Assembly (NCBI GenBank): GCA_004292855.1
Contig: RDXN01000031.1
Location: 1 to 64,000 of the forward strand
Reading direction: 5' to 3'
From: Cytophagales bacterium
Lineage (GTDB): Bacteria; Bacteroidota; Bacteroidia; Cytophagales; Spirosomataceae
Length of the DNA stretch: 64,000 bases
The notes beneath the pieces are model-generated. The model ran no database searches. It was not told the origin of the DNA and saw nothing but the letters and a program-made list of their open reading frames with translations. Numbering within the stretch: the first letter of the stretch is position 1; the number at the start of each line of letters is the position of its first letter. Of this stretch, positions 1 through 7,606 are shown piece after piece. A program made the translations under genes and the position numbers.

Positions 1-85
1 GAGTCGAAATGGGCTACCATTGGGGCTGGTTTTTTGTTGCTTGGTCGCTACAAATTTCCAGCCTTTTTTTTGCTTTCAAGTTTCA

Positions 86-1063
86 TCATGTCGAGTAATA
101 GCTAATATCAGTTAGGTTTCCTAAGTCGGCTGGCAAGGGGCCCGTCAAGCGATTGTTTTGCAAAAGAAATTGTTGCATTTGCTTACCATCTTTACCAAAA
201 CCTGATGGTATAGGTCCCGTAAGCTGATTATCTCCCAATCGTAGGATATCTAAGCGAGTCAATGCCGTGAGACCAACTGGAACAGTCCCGGTCAGTTGGT
301 TTCCTTCCAGATTTATCCCTCCTAGGTTTGTCAGATTGTCGATATCTTGAGGAATTATTCCAGTAAGCTGATTTTCAGATAGATCCAACCAGTTCAACCC
401 TGTCAGAGACGTTACCCCTGCCGGTATAATGCCAACGAGTTGATTGCCATTTAATCTCAAACTTACCATATTCTGGCATAGCGTGAGGCTGGCAGGGATA
501 TTACCTTGCAACTGGTTCTGAGCAAACCAGAAGGAAGTAGTCGTTTTCAATTGATGCAAGGAAGAAGGTAAAGTACCCTTTAACTGATTATTATCCAAGT
601 CAAGGAAAACAACTTGATTACGCCAGCAGACTATCCCATACCATCCACTACATGGCTCGCAATTAATCAGCCAGCCTGAATTGTTGGTCCAGTTTGGCCC
701 GTTGGTGGAGCGGTATAAATCCACTAACGGCAGGTAGTCCGGGTGAAGCGTGCTAGTCAGGGTAGCCGAGCGGGTGGCCGTGCAACCTGTGGCGGTGTTA
801 CTTGCCACAACGGTGTACTCGCCATCGACAGTCACGCTGACCACCGGGGAGGTGGTTTCCAGCACAAAATCGTTTGGGCCGGTGAATCGGTAGGATACGC
901 CCCCCGTGCAGGAGGTAGCTGCCGTGAGCGTCGCGCTCAGTTGCGAGCAGGAAAGGGCGTTGCTAACGGTTAACGAGACTGTGGGCGTTTGCGCCTGCGC
1001 ATGGACAAACGAGCTTAACCAAACCAGAAAAGCAAAAAGCAAATGGTTGCGTTGTGGGTGCAT
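86..1063 (-). CDS. Secreted leucine-rich-repeat protein, possibly C-terminally truncated
   Basis: Predicted exported surface protein of 325 aa. The start is placed at 1063 because a typical signal peptide (MHPQRNHLLFAFLVW... ending near HAQA) follows it; the frame is open further upstream but that part has no signal-like character. After an Ig/PKD-like stretch (about residues 28-105) comes a plant-type LRR cap (STNGPNW...CSGWYGIVC) and about seven 24-residue repeats of the LDLSENQLTGIIP type. Such repeats bind protein or glycan partners. The protein stops inside what should be a repeat (LTDISYYST) and lacks the T9SS sorting domain that secreted LRR proteins of this phylum often carry, so it may be shortened. 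It lies downstream of the tdk-porZ-kinase operon with a 74-bp gap. Base composition is visibly more AT-rich than its neighbours. Confidence 0.75.
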   Translation of the reverse strand: MHPQRNHLLFAFLVWLSSFVHAQAQTPTVSLTVSNALSCSQLSATLTAATSCTGGVSYRFTGPNDFVLETTSPVVSVTVDGEYTVVASNTATGCTATRSATLTSTLHPDYLPLVDLYRSTNGPNWTNNSGWLINCEPCSGWYGIVCWRNQVVFLDLDNNQLKGTLPSSLHQLKTTTSFWFAQNQLQGNIPASLTLCQNMVSLRLNGNQLVGIIPAGVTSLTGLNWLDLSENQLTGIIPQDIDNLTNLGGINLEGNQLTGTVPVGLTALTRLDILRLGDNQLTGPIPSGFGKDGKQMQQFLLQNNRLTGPLPADLGNLTDISYYST

Positions 1064-1137
1064 GATGTTGTGAATGATGGAATACTCAATCCACAATAAT
1101 ACACTGAAACAACAACCCAACAAAGCGTTACAAAAAC

Positions 1138-2157
1138 TTACCCCAGCATCCCCGCAGCCTTCTCCAGCAACGCCATTTTCTTTTTCAAACTCAGCGACAT
1201 AGGCAACTGTGCCAGGCCAATGAGCCTCCGCAGAATCTCAACGCCCGTGAACTGATGCAACAGCGTTTCGTCGAAGCCCGTTGGTCGGTCGTAGTTGGTC
1301 AATACGGTTTGGATGAGCGAGTCGGGTTGTTGACTCAGGTAGAGGTGCGCAAGCATCACGCCCAAATCGAACTCAGCGGGGCCGAAGAAGCAAAATTCGG
1401 GGTCGATCACCCTTACACCCGAAGCCGTGCGGAGCCACGAGCCGGGGTAGTAGTCGCCGTGAAGCAGGGTTGGGTCGGCCCCACGGTGGGTTTCGCCGAG
1501 GTAGACCGTGCCTAGTTGGGCGATGGCCTGTTTAAGGACTTCGTTCTGCTTGTACGGCATGGCAGCTTCCTGCAAACCCGGTTGAATGGTATCGAGGTCG
1601 AAGCCGTTGTGGGGCATGAACGGATACCGGAAAATATGCTCGTGGTTTAGGGTGCGCATGGCCCGGTTGGCGAAGGCCGGGTCGGGGGTGGCTTGGCGAA
1701 ACTGGTTGTGGAGCGTTTCGGCGTAGTGAATCAGGGCGTCGAGTTCGTCGGTGGTGAGCGTGACGCCGGGTTGGTAGAGGTTCATAAAATCGCTGGCCTC
1801 GCCCAGGTCCTGCATCACCAAAATATTGTGCTCCGGGTCGAGGTCGAACAGTTCGGGTTGCGCGGCATGGAGAGCGGGCACCTGCTGGGTTTTGCGATAG
1901 TATTGCCCTTCGATCACGGCGCGTTCGGCAGGGGCTGCGATGGTCGGGTATTTTTCGACGTACGGGCGCGACTGCTTCACGATAAATGACCGGCTTCCGG
2001 CCACGCTATCGAGCTTACCCGTTCGGACGCGAAGCGTGTAGTTCATATTGCCTTCGCCGGGCTTCTCGACGGAAACGACCCGCTCGTCGTCCACAATCCA
2101 GCCTCGGCAGGCCAAGTAGTGTCTAATCTGTTCAGGTTTTTGGGAATCTAAGTGCAT
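1138..2157 (-). CDS. Phosphotransferase of the APH / 5-methylthioribose kinase-like family
   Basis: Predicted cytoplasmic small-molecule kinase, 339 aa. The frame extends to 2517, but that part overlaps porZ and has no kinase-like sequence; ATG at 2157 gives a sensible N-terminus (MHLDSQKPEQIRHYL). Visible elements are the ATP-lysine region FIVKQSRPYVEKYP near residue 60, the hinge LVMQDLG near 130, the catalytic loop HGDYYPGS near 233, and VIDPEFCFFGPAEFDLG after it. A Ser where aminoglycoside kinases have Asn, together with the DPEF-FGP pattern, resembles methylthioribose kinase (MtnK). No other methionine-salvage gene is present nearby, so the substrate is uncertain. It follows porZ by 19 bp on the same strand, suggesting co-transcription. 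Confidence 0.7.
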   Translation of the reverse strand: MHLDSQKPEQIRHYLACRGWIVDDERVVSVEKPGEGNMNYTLRVRTGKLDSVAGSRSFIVKQSRPYVEKYPTIAAPAERAVIEGQYYRKTQQVPALHAAQPELFDLDPEHNILVMQDLGEASDFMNLYQPGVTLTTDELDALIHYAETLHNQFRQATPDPAFANRAMRTLNHEHIFRYPFMPHNGFDLDTIQPGLQEAAMPYKQNEVLKQAIAQLGTVYLGETHRGADPTLLHGDYYPGSWLRTASGVRVIDPEFCFFGPAEFDLGVMLAHLYLSQQPDSLIQTVLTNYDRPTGFDETLLHQFTGVEILRRLIGLAQLPMSLSLKKKMALLEKAAGMLG

Positions 2158-2176
2158 ACATTGAATGATTTTTGTA

Positions 2177-4498
2177 TCACCGCACAACCGCCAACTTACC
2201 AGCAATTCCTTCCTGACCGTCGGCGCGTACAACCACAACGAGATAAACGCCCGTTTGTGCCGACCGGCCCCGGTAGTCAACCAAATTCCAGCTTGCGGAC
2301 CCACCCTGCGCACGCGTTTCGTGGACCAACTGCCCGGCGGCATCCAGAAACTTGACCACGGCATTGTCGGTGAGGCCCCGCACCGACACCAAGCCCCCAA
2401 AATCGGGCCGGACGGGGTTAGGGAAAATGGTGATGCCCGTGAGCGCGTCGGCGGGTTCGGTCGCCACGCCCCCGTACGACACCAGCCCGCCCGATGTCGA
2501 AATGAACACGCGCCCACTCAGCGGTTCAATAGCCAGGGCGTTGATGTCGGTGCTGGGCAAGGGGCTATCGGCGGGGGCAAATCGGTTTTCGAGCGTGGTG
2601 CCGTCTGGCCCAAACCGATACAGGGCCGACTCGGTGGCAATCCACTTCCGGTTACCGCCGTCCACGGCCATCGCCGTGATGGTCTCCGTGCCGAGCAACC
2701 GACGACGCTCAAAAATCGGCGCATTGGACGACACGTTACCCGTCAACGCCCGCCCCGGATCGTCGAACACCGTCATGCCCCGGTCGGTGCCTACCCAGAT
2801 AAGGCCGTTTCGGTCTTTGGCGAGGGCCGTAATGGTATTGCCGGGCAGGTTACCATCGCCGGGGGCCGTCGAGAAATAGCGTTGCTGCCCGGTTTGGGGG
2901 TTAAAAACGAGCAACGAGCCGAACGTAAGCCGGAGCCACAGATTACCAAAATCGTCGGGGACAATCTGCGCGATGGGCACGTTGCCCAGGCGTGGAAACG
3001 ACGAAAATTGCCCGTTGGGTCGGCGCAGGTGCAAACTGGCACCAGCCCCAAACGGGGGGCTTGCCCCGATCCACAGATTCCCGTCGGCGTCGGTTGCCAG
3101 GGCCGTAACGAGCGGACTGATGGCAACGGGCAGGTTCATTCGCGTGGGTGGTTGGCCTTCGGTTTGGGTCCACAAACCGCCCCCGTAGCTGCCCAAATAC
3201 AGTCGCCCTTCACCGGAAAGATAAGCTGCCGAGTTGAATGGTTGCCCCAAACTCGCCAGCGGGTCACTTTGCCAGCGACCCGCCGAAACATCATATTGTT
3301 CAGATTCGGGTTGGGTAGCGGGCAGGTTGCGGTTGGTCAGGCGGTCGCCGGGAAGGGCTACAAGCCGGTTGGGGTAGGCAAACAGATTTTGAAACGAATC
3401 GGCATACGGCCCTGCGGGTGATACCCGCCGGAAACTACCGTTCGTGGCTTCGAGCAGGCCCGTTGTGGTGTCGGCGACCCAGGTGCGGGGACCGTCGGCC
3501 ACCACCTCGCAGGGTGTTTGTAGCAGCGTACCCGTGAAGGTTCCCGACCCCGGCACCGTCAGCACCGACTCACTAGCGTTGTTCTGCACGAACGTGCTGA
3601 TCCCCCCCTCAACTCGAAACACCCCCGCCCGGCCCGTGCTTGGCAGCGTGAGCGACCACGCCCCCCCTCGTTCGTACACGCCCCCGGCAGGTACATTGCC
3701 GCCCGCCGTGTTTACAGAGGCATATAGGTTGGGCGAAAGAGCCACGAGTTGGCTGGGGTTGAGCAACCGGCCATCTGTGGTGTTTACGGGCGCGGGTTGC
3801 CAGTTAGCCGGATCAGCCAGGTTGGTGGTGGGTGTTAACCGGATAGAGCGTATGCCCGGCAGTTGGGCAGTCAGTATGTGCAGGTTTTCGCCTAAAATCG
3901 TGCTTTGATACACGGGCGTAGGCAAGCCGTTAGTGAGGGGCGCGAAGTAGGTATTCCGAATTTCGTTGCGGCTTAGATCAAACTGGACCAGTCCAAAATC
4001 GGTGCTCAAATAGGCTGTATTGGCCAGGTGATGAATGTGGTTGATTCCCCTGAAGCCAATCGGAACGCGCTCGGCCGTGGCAATCGTGTTGATGTTCAGC
4101 ACCTCGCCCGGTTCGCCCGTGGGCGAGACACTCAGGAAGTCGATGTTGCCGGAGCGATACGCCAACAGCAAACGTGATTGGCTCGGCAGGGCTAGAATCC
4201 GGCTGATTGATACCTCACTCAGGCCATCGGCACGGGTAAGGAGGTGGGTTTCGCCGGTGGTTTTGTCGTACCGAAAAAAGCCGTTTCGAGTGGCGGCATA
4301 CACGTTTTGTCCAATCACCTCCACCGATTGCGCCGACCGATACGAGAAGTGGGTTTGCCAGGTACCGGGCTGGGCATTGCAGAGAACAGTGAGCAGTGAG
4401 CAGAGAACAGTGAGCAGTAATGATTTGGCAGTTGGCAGTTGGCAACTGGCATTTAGCGAGTCTCCGAAATCAAATAGCCCCCCTTTTCCCTTCTCCAT
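2177..4498 (-). CDS. porZ: PorZ-like type IX secretion system protein
   Basis: 773 aa, the usual size of PorZ, the T9SS surface component that helps present anionic LPS to the sortase. After the signal peptide, the segment GTWQTHFSYRSAQSVEVIG begins the first beta-propeller, and YRSGNIDFLS is typical of the family. A second propeller of two-component-regulator type (LWIGASPP, LIWVGTDRGMTVFDD, KWIATESALYRF) fills about residues 450-660. The C-terminus (ITIFPNPVRPDF... to GKLAVVR, about 690-773) is a T9SS sorting-type domain. The signal peptide core LLLTVLCSLLTVLCNA is encoded by a tandem DNA repeat (see the repeat at 4377). The start is 4 bp after the tdk stop, so the two genes are very likely co-transcribed. 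The assignment rests on overall architecture and recognised phrases. Confidence 0.82.
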   Translation of the reverse strand: MEKGKGGLFDFGDSLNASCQLPTAKSLLLTVLCSLLTVLCNAQPGTWQTHFSYRSAQSVEVIGQNVYAATRNGFFRYDKTTGETHLLTRADGLSEVSISRILALPSQSRLLLAYRSGNIDFLSVSPTGEPGEVLNINTIATAERVPIGFRGINHIHHLANTAYLSTDFGLVQFDLSRNEIRNTYFAPLTNGLPTPVYQSTILGENLHILTAQLPGIRSIRLTPTTNLADPANWQPAPVNTTDGRLLNPSQLVALSPNLYASVNTAGGNVPAGGVYERGGAWSLTLPSTGRAGVFRVEGGISTFVQNNASESVLTVPGSGTFTGTLLQTPCEVVADGPRTWVADTTTGLLEATNGSFRRVSPAGPYADSFQNLFAYPNRLVALPGDRLTNRNLPATQPESEQYDVSAGRWQSDPLASLGQPFNSAAYLSGEGRLYLGSYGGGLWTQTEGQPPTRMNLPVAISPLVTALATDADGNLWIGASPPFGAGASLHLRRPNGQFSSFPRLGNVPIAQIVPDDFGNLWLRLTFGSLLVFNPQTGQQRYFSTAPGDGNLPGNTITALAKDRNGLIWVGTDRGMTVFDDPGRALTGNVSSNAPIFERRRLLGTETITAMAVDGGNRKWIATESALYRFGPDGTTLENRFAPADSPLPSTDINALAIEPLSGRVFISTSGGLVSYGGVATEPADALTGITIFPNPVRPDFGGLVSVRGLTDNAVVKFLDAAGQLVHETRAQGGSASWNLVDYRGRSAQTGVYLVVVVRADGQEGIAGKLAVVR
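4377..4452. repeat. Simple-word repeat inside the porZ signal-peptide region
   Basis: A 19-bp direct repeat (4379-4397 and 4400-4418, GCAGAGAACAGTGAGCAGT) is followed by a second motif repeated as GGCAGTTGGCA/GTTGGCAACTGGCA. The same CAGTGAGCAGTGA vocabulary makes up the intergenic hairpin at 46490-46600. Here it is translated on the minus strand as the hydrophobic core of the PorZ signal peptide. Confidence 0.75.
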
Positions 4499-4502
4499 TC
4501 TC

Positions 4503-5132
4503 CTATTCGTTAAACATTTCCTTCCCTACACCGCTTAGTTCGCTCACGGCGTCGTCGCCGAGGTTGAAGCAACGGCGGCAACGGGCCTCATAGCTATCGG
4601 TTTCGCCGAGTAGAACACGCTCCTGCGAGGGCACCAACCGGTACGAATAATGGGCAATATCACCACAAACTACACAAATAGCATGAACCTTCGTCACGTA
4701 TTCGGCGATGGCCATCAGTTGGGGCATACAGCCGAATGGTTTCCCGGAAAAATCCATATCCAGCCCCGCCACAATAACGCGCTTCCCGGCGTTAGCCAAC
4801 TCGTCGCATACATCGACAATGGCTCCATCGAAAAACTGGGCTTCGTCGATACCCACCACATCGCACTCGCCCGTATGCAGGAGAATTTCGGCCGGGTTTC
4901 GTACCGGAATCGACTGAATCGACAAGGCACTGTGCGACACGATATCGGCCTCGTGGTAACGGGTGTCGATAGCCGGTTTCACGATCACAACGTGGAGTTT
5001 GGCGATGCGGGCACGGTTGAGTCGACGGATTAGCTCTTCGGTTTTCCCCGAAAACATGGAGCCACTAATTACCTCAAGCCAACCCGTTCGGGGGTGGGTC
5101 GATTCGCGCCGGGAAGCAGGTTCAATAAACAT
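4503..5132 (-). CDS. tdk: Thymidine kinase (TK1 type)
   Basis: Cytoplasmic salvage enzyme that phosphorylates thymidine to dTMP with ATP. At 209 aa it has the normal length. The P-loop [14 protein letters not shown] lies near residues 23-36, the Walker B/Q region [10 protein letters not shown] near 95, and a zinc-binding set near the C-terminus (CVVCGD and YEARCRRC) together with the lasso region. A short N-terminal extension ([17 protein letters not shown]) precedes the core. The porZ start is 4 bp downstream and the kinase-like gene follows that, so tdk is probably the first gene of a three-gene operon. Confidence 0.95.
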   Translation of the reverse strand: MFIEPASRRESTHPRTGWLEVISGSMFSGKTEELIRRLNRARIAKLHVVIVKPAIDTRYHEADIVSHSALSIQSIPVRNPAEILLHTGECDVVGIDEAQFFDGAIVDVCDELANAGKRVIVAGLDMDFSGKPFGCMPQLMAIAEYVTKVHAICVVCGDIAHYSYRLVPSQERVLLGETDSYEARCRRCFNLGDDAVSELSGVGKEMFNE

Positions 5133-5343
5133 AAGCAGACGTTCGTTGTGGGGTTACGACAGGTTTAGGCACTAAATTTGCAAGGCTCCAAATTAGAAAC
5201 AGGTACGCTAGCTCAATAACTCTATCTGCTGAACGGGATTTATTTGATTTAGTCAAAAAAAAGCCCCTTTTTAGCATCTCTGTTGAGCTAGTCGGTCCAT
5301 ATGTTCCGCGTACAACCCTCTTACAAAGCAACGAGTTTTACCA

Positions 5344-6498
5344 ATGTCGAACAAGTTCCACCAAAGCGCCCTGACCGAATATACACGTTCGTATGCCCGT
5401 CGGGTTTGCGCCGATTTTTTTAGTAATCACACCTTTATCTCCGGCAAACAGATTTTAAACCTGACTCCCATCGGGCAGATAAATATGTTTATCGTGAGCA
5501 ATTTGTTCGACAAGTGGAAGACCGACGCCGAGAAGTTTCGTAGCCCCTACTTCGATTTTACGCACCCCGAAGTGGAAGAAGCCATGCGGGCGTTTATGAA
5601 TGTGGTGTCGCAACACATCGCCGTTCGGCGCGAACACCTCGAACCGATGCTGGCCGATGCCCTGCGCCGTACCCTGACGCTTATTTTCGACCCCCGCTAT
5701 TATTTCGACGATCTGCTCCGTAACCAACCCGACTTTACACTCACCTCCGACGCGGCCAAGCAGATTGTGCGCTACACGCAGATCAATAAGTTCGTACCGA
5801 CCTATTTGATGGAGCGCATGAACGGCAAACCGTTTATGTACGTGAACCAGGCTCTGAACTGTCTCGATGAAGTGCTGTCGCAACGGGGTCACGAATTGGA
5901 GCGATACGAACGATACGTGGCTATTTTGTCGGAGAAAGTACCGTTTGATTTGGGTTCGATGCTGCGTACATCGCCCGACTCGGGCAACGGCAGCCCGGCC
6001 CGCTCGTTTTTCGATACCGAACTCGACACAACACCGCCCGCTATTCCGAACACGGTGGCTGCGCCCACCAAACCAGTTATTGCCGAGAAAGCGGAACCCG
6101 TGGTTATCGACCGCCCGGAACCTGAACCAGCCCGAGCCGCTACCCCCGTAGCGCCCCCGCCAACGGCCCCCAAGCCTGCATACGAAGCTCCCCGCATGTC
6201 GCTCCAAATGACGCCCCAACCAGAAGAGCCGACGAGTGTGGCCGATGCGTTTCACCGGGCACCCATCGAGAGCATCGGCAAAAGCATCTCGCTAAACCAG
6301 AAGTTCCGGTTTATCAATCAGCTATTTAGCGGCAGTAGCACGGCCTACGCCCAAGCCGTTGAAGAGCTTGACCAAATGGAAAATTATGGTCAAGCCCTTG
6401 ATCTGATTTCGTATCGGTACGCCAGCCAATACCTCTGGGACATGAGTAGCGACGAAGTAAGCGAACTAGTCGAAATTCTGAAACGTCGGTTCGCATAA
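5344..6498 (+). CDS. Conserved unknown protein with proline-rich linker
   Basis: 384 aa, no signal peptide or membrane segment, function not recognised. The N-terminal part (about 1-205) is predicted alpha-helical, with phrases such as LFDKWKTDAEKFRSPYFDF and RREHLEPMLADALRRTL. It is followed by a long Pro/Ala/Glu-rich linker (about 215-300: EPEPARAATPVAPPPTAPKP) and a compact C-terminal helical domain (SLNQKFRFINQLFSGSSTAYAQ...SELVEILKRRF). In my reading that C-terminal KFRFINxLF module recurs in several Bacteroidota proteins of unknown role. The gene stands alone between tdk (divergent, 211-bp gap) and a perfect inverted repeat that begins at its stop codon. A scaffold or adaptor role is only a guess. 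Confidence 0.7.
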   Translation: MSNKFHQSALTEYTRSYARRVCADFFSNHTFISGKQILNLTPIGQINMFIVSNLFDKWKTDAEKFRSPYFDFTHPEVEEAMRAFMNVVSQHIAVRREHLEPMLADALRRTLTLIFDPRYYFDDLLRNQPDFTLTSDAAKQIVRYTQINKFVPTYLMERMNGKPFMYVNQALNCLDEVLSQRGHELERYERYVAILSEKVPFDLGSMLRTSPDSGNGSPARSFFDTELDTTPPAIPNTVAAPTKPVIAEKAEPVVIDRPEPEPARAATPVAPPPTAPKPAYEAPRMSLQMTPQPEEPTSVADAFHRAPIESIGKSISLNQKFRFINQLFSGSSTAYAQAVEELDQMENYGQALDLISYRYASQYLWDMSSDEVSELVEILKRRFA

Positions 6499-6590
6499 CC
6501 CTGCCAGTGGTCTGCAAGACCCTGGCAGTGGTTTGAAATAATCTCCATTATCAAACCACTGCCAGGGTCTTGCAGACCACTGGCAGGGTT
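6497..6590. repeat. Perfect 40-bp inverted repeat between convergent genes
   Basis: Arms 6497-6536 and 6551-6590 are exact reverse complements with a 14-bp loop. Each arm also contains internal palindromic words (CTGCCAG...CTGGCAG and GGTCTGCAAGACC), so it can fold on itself as well as with its partner. It begins at the stop of the upstream gene and ends 6 bp before the stop of the convergent DUF4249 gene. It may serve as a bidirectional terminator. Confidence 0.95.
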
Positions 6591-6595
6591 AACGT

Positions 6596-7489
6596 TCATC
6601 GCCGAATATTTTCACTTACGACCCGCACGGTGCGGCTTCTGACCGCCGAGGCCACAAAGAAGCCCGTTGCGGCCTTCCCTTTTGGGTTCACGTTCACAAT
6701 GTTGGTGGGCACATTGGCCGGGGGCGTTGCGAACAAACCGCCGTTCGTGATTTGTCCCTGCAATTCAATGAAAAAGTAAAACGCTTCGGGCGTAATAGAC
6801 TGAACCTCGACCTTCACCGTGTCGTTTCGTGCGTAAAATCGTTCGGGGTTGATGGCCTGCCGCAGAGGTCTGATAAACATCAGGCCATCCGTGTCGCTAC
6901 CTCCGCTGAACCCGGCATCAAAGAGCAAAATCAAGTCTGAGGGGCGATTTTGCAGTTGACCATTCCGAAAATAGCGAACGCGATAGAAGTCGGTGGCTCC
7001 GGGCAGGTCTTTGGCGTAATACTCCGCTTGAAACCCCCTTTCTTCTGAAACAGGGGTTATTCGCTCTTCTCTAAAAATAATCGAATCAATGGCGGGCACC
7101 CGGTTCATGCGCGAGACCGATACGTATTGTTGGCCCCCAAACTCAACGCCAAACTCGTAGCGTTCGCCAATGCGCCCAAGCGTGTCTTTTGTCGAAGCAG
7201 GTTTCCAAGTGTAATACCCATCGTTGTCGGGGTCAGTAAACTCAAAAATGCGACCCTTGCTGTCGCGCAGGCCCACGCGGGCACCCGTCGCGGGGATAGC
7301 CGGGCCGTTTTGCAGGTACGGAGCCGTTTGGGTGAGCCGGATGCGCTGCTCACCGGGTTGGTCGGTAATCCAGGCATCAACCGAAAGCTGCGATGGCCCC
7401 GTGTCGAGATCAGCGTCGATTACGGTTTCGCAGGATGAAAGCGCGAACGTGACGATGAGTGAAAAAGCGAAAATATATATTGATTTCAT
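6596..7489 (-). CDS. DUF4249 family lipoprotein
   Basis: 297 aa predicted outer-membrane lipoprotein. The N-terminus MKSIYIFAFSLIVTFALSSC ends in a lipobox with Cys at about residue 20, followed by ETVIDADLDTGPSQLSVDAWITD, the characteristic opening of DUF4249 proteins. The rest is predicted beta-rich (GARVGLRDSKGRIFEF, YEFGVEFGGQQYVS). In this phylum DUF4249 genes regularly follow a TonB-dependent receptor, as here (118 bp downstream of one on the same strand). The pair is therefore likely to work together at the outer membrane, with the lipoprotein as a surface accessory or ligand-capture subunit. The substrate cannot be read from the sequence. Confidence 0.88.
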   Translation of the reverse strand: MKSIYIFAFSLIVTFALSSCETVIDADLDTGPSQLSVDAWITDQPGEQRIRLTQTAPYLQNGPAIPATGARVGLRDSKGRIFEFTDPDNDGYYTWKPASTKDTLGRIGERYEFGVEFGGQQYVSVSRMNRVPAIDSIIFREERITPVSEERGFQAEYYAKDLPGATDFYRVRYFRNGQLQNRPSDLILLFDAGFSGGSDTDGLMFIRPLRQAINPERFYARNDTVKVEVQSITPEAFYFFIELQGQITNGGLFATPPANVPTNIVNVNPKGKAATGFFVASAVRSRTVRVVSENIRR

Positions 7490-7606
7490 GATTTTGATAG
7501 ATCAATGGAACGCAGATTGTTATGATTACGGTCCGCCGTCGCGGTTATGATTAGCTACGATTTCAGATGGAATCATAGAAATCAGCAGAATCACACGAAT
7601 CAGTGG

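Noticed and set aside
2165-3421. Long open frame on the plus strand opposite porZ
   Set aside because: It is an antisense shadow of a clear GC-rich gene with no recognisable domain, start signal or protein-like composition.
5455-6255. Long minus-strand frame opposite the 384-aa gene
   Set aside because: Composition is His/Arg-rich and shadow-like; the plus strand gene has coherent protein sequence.
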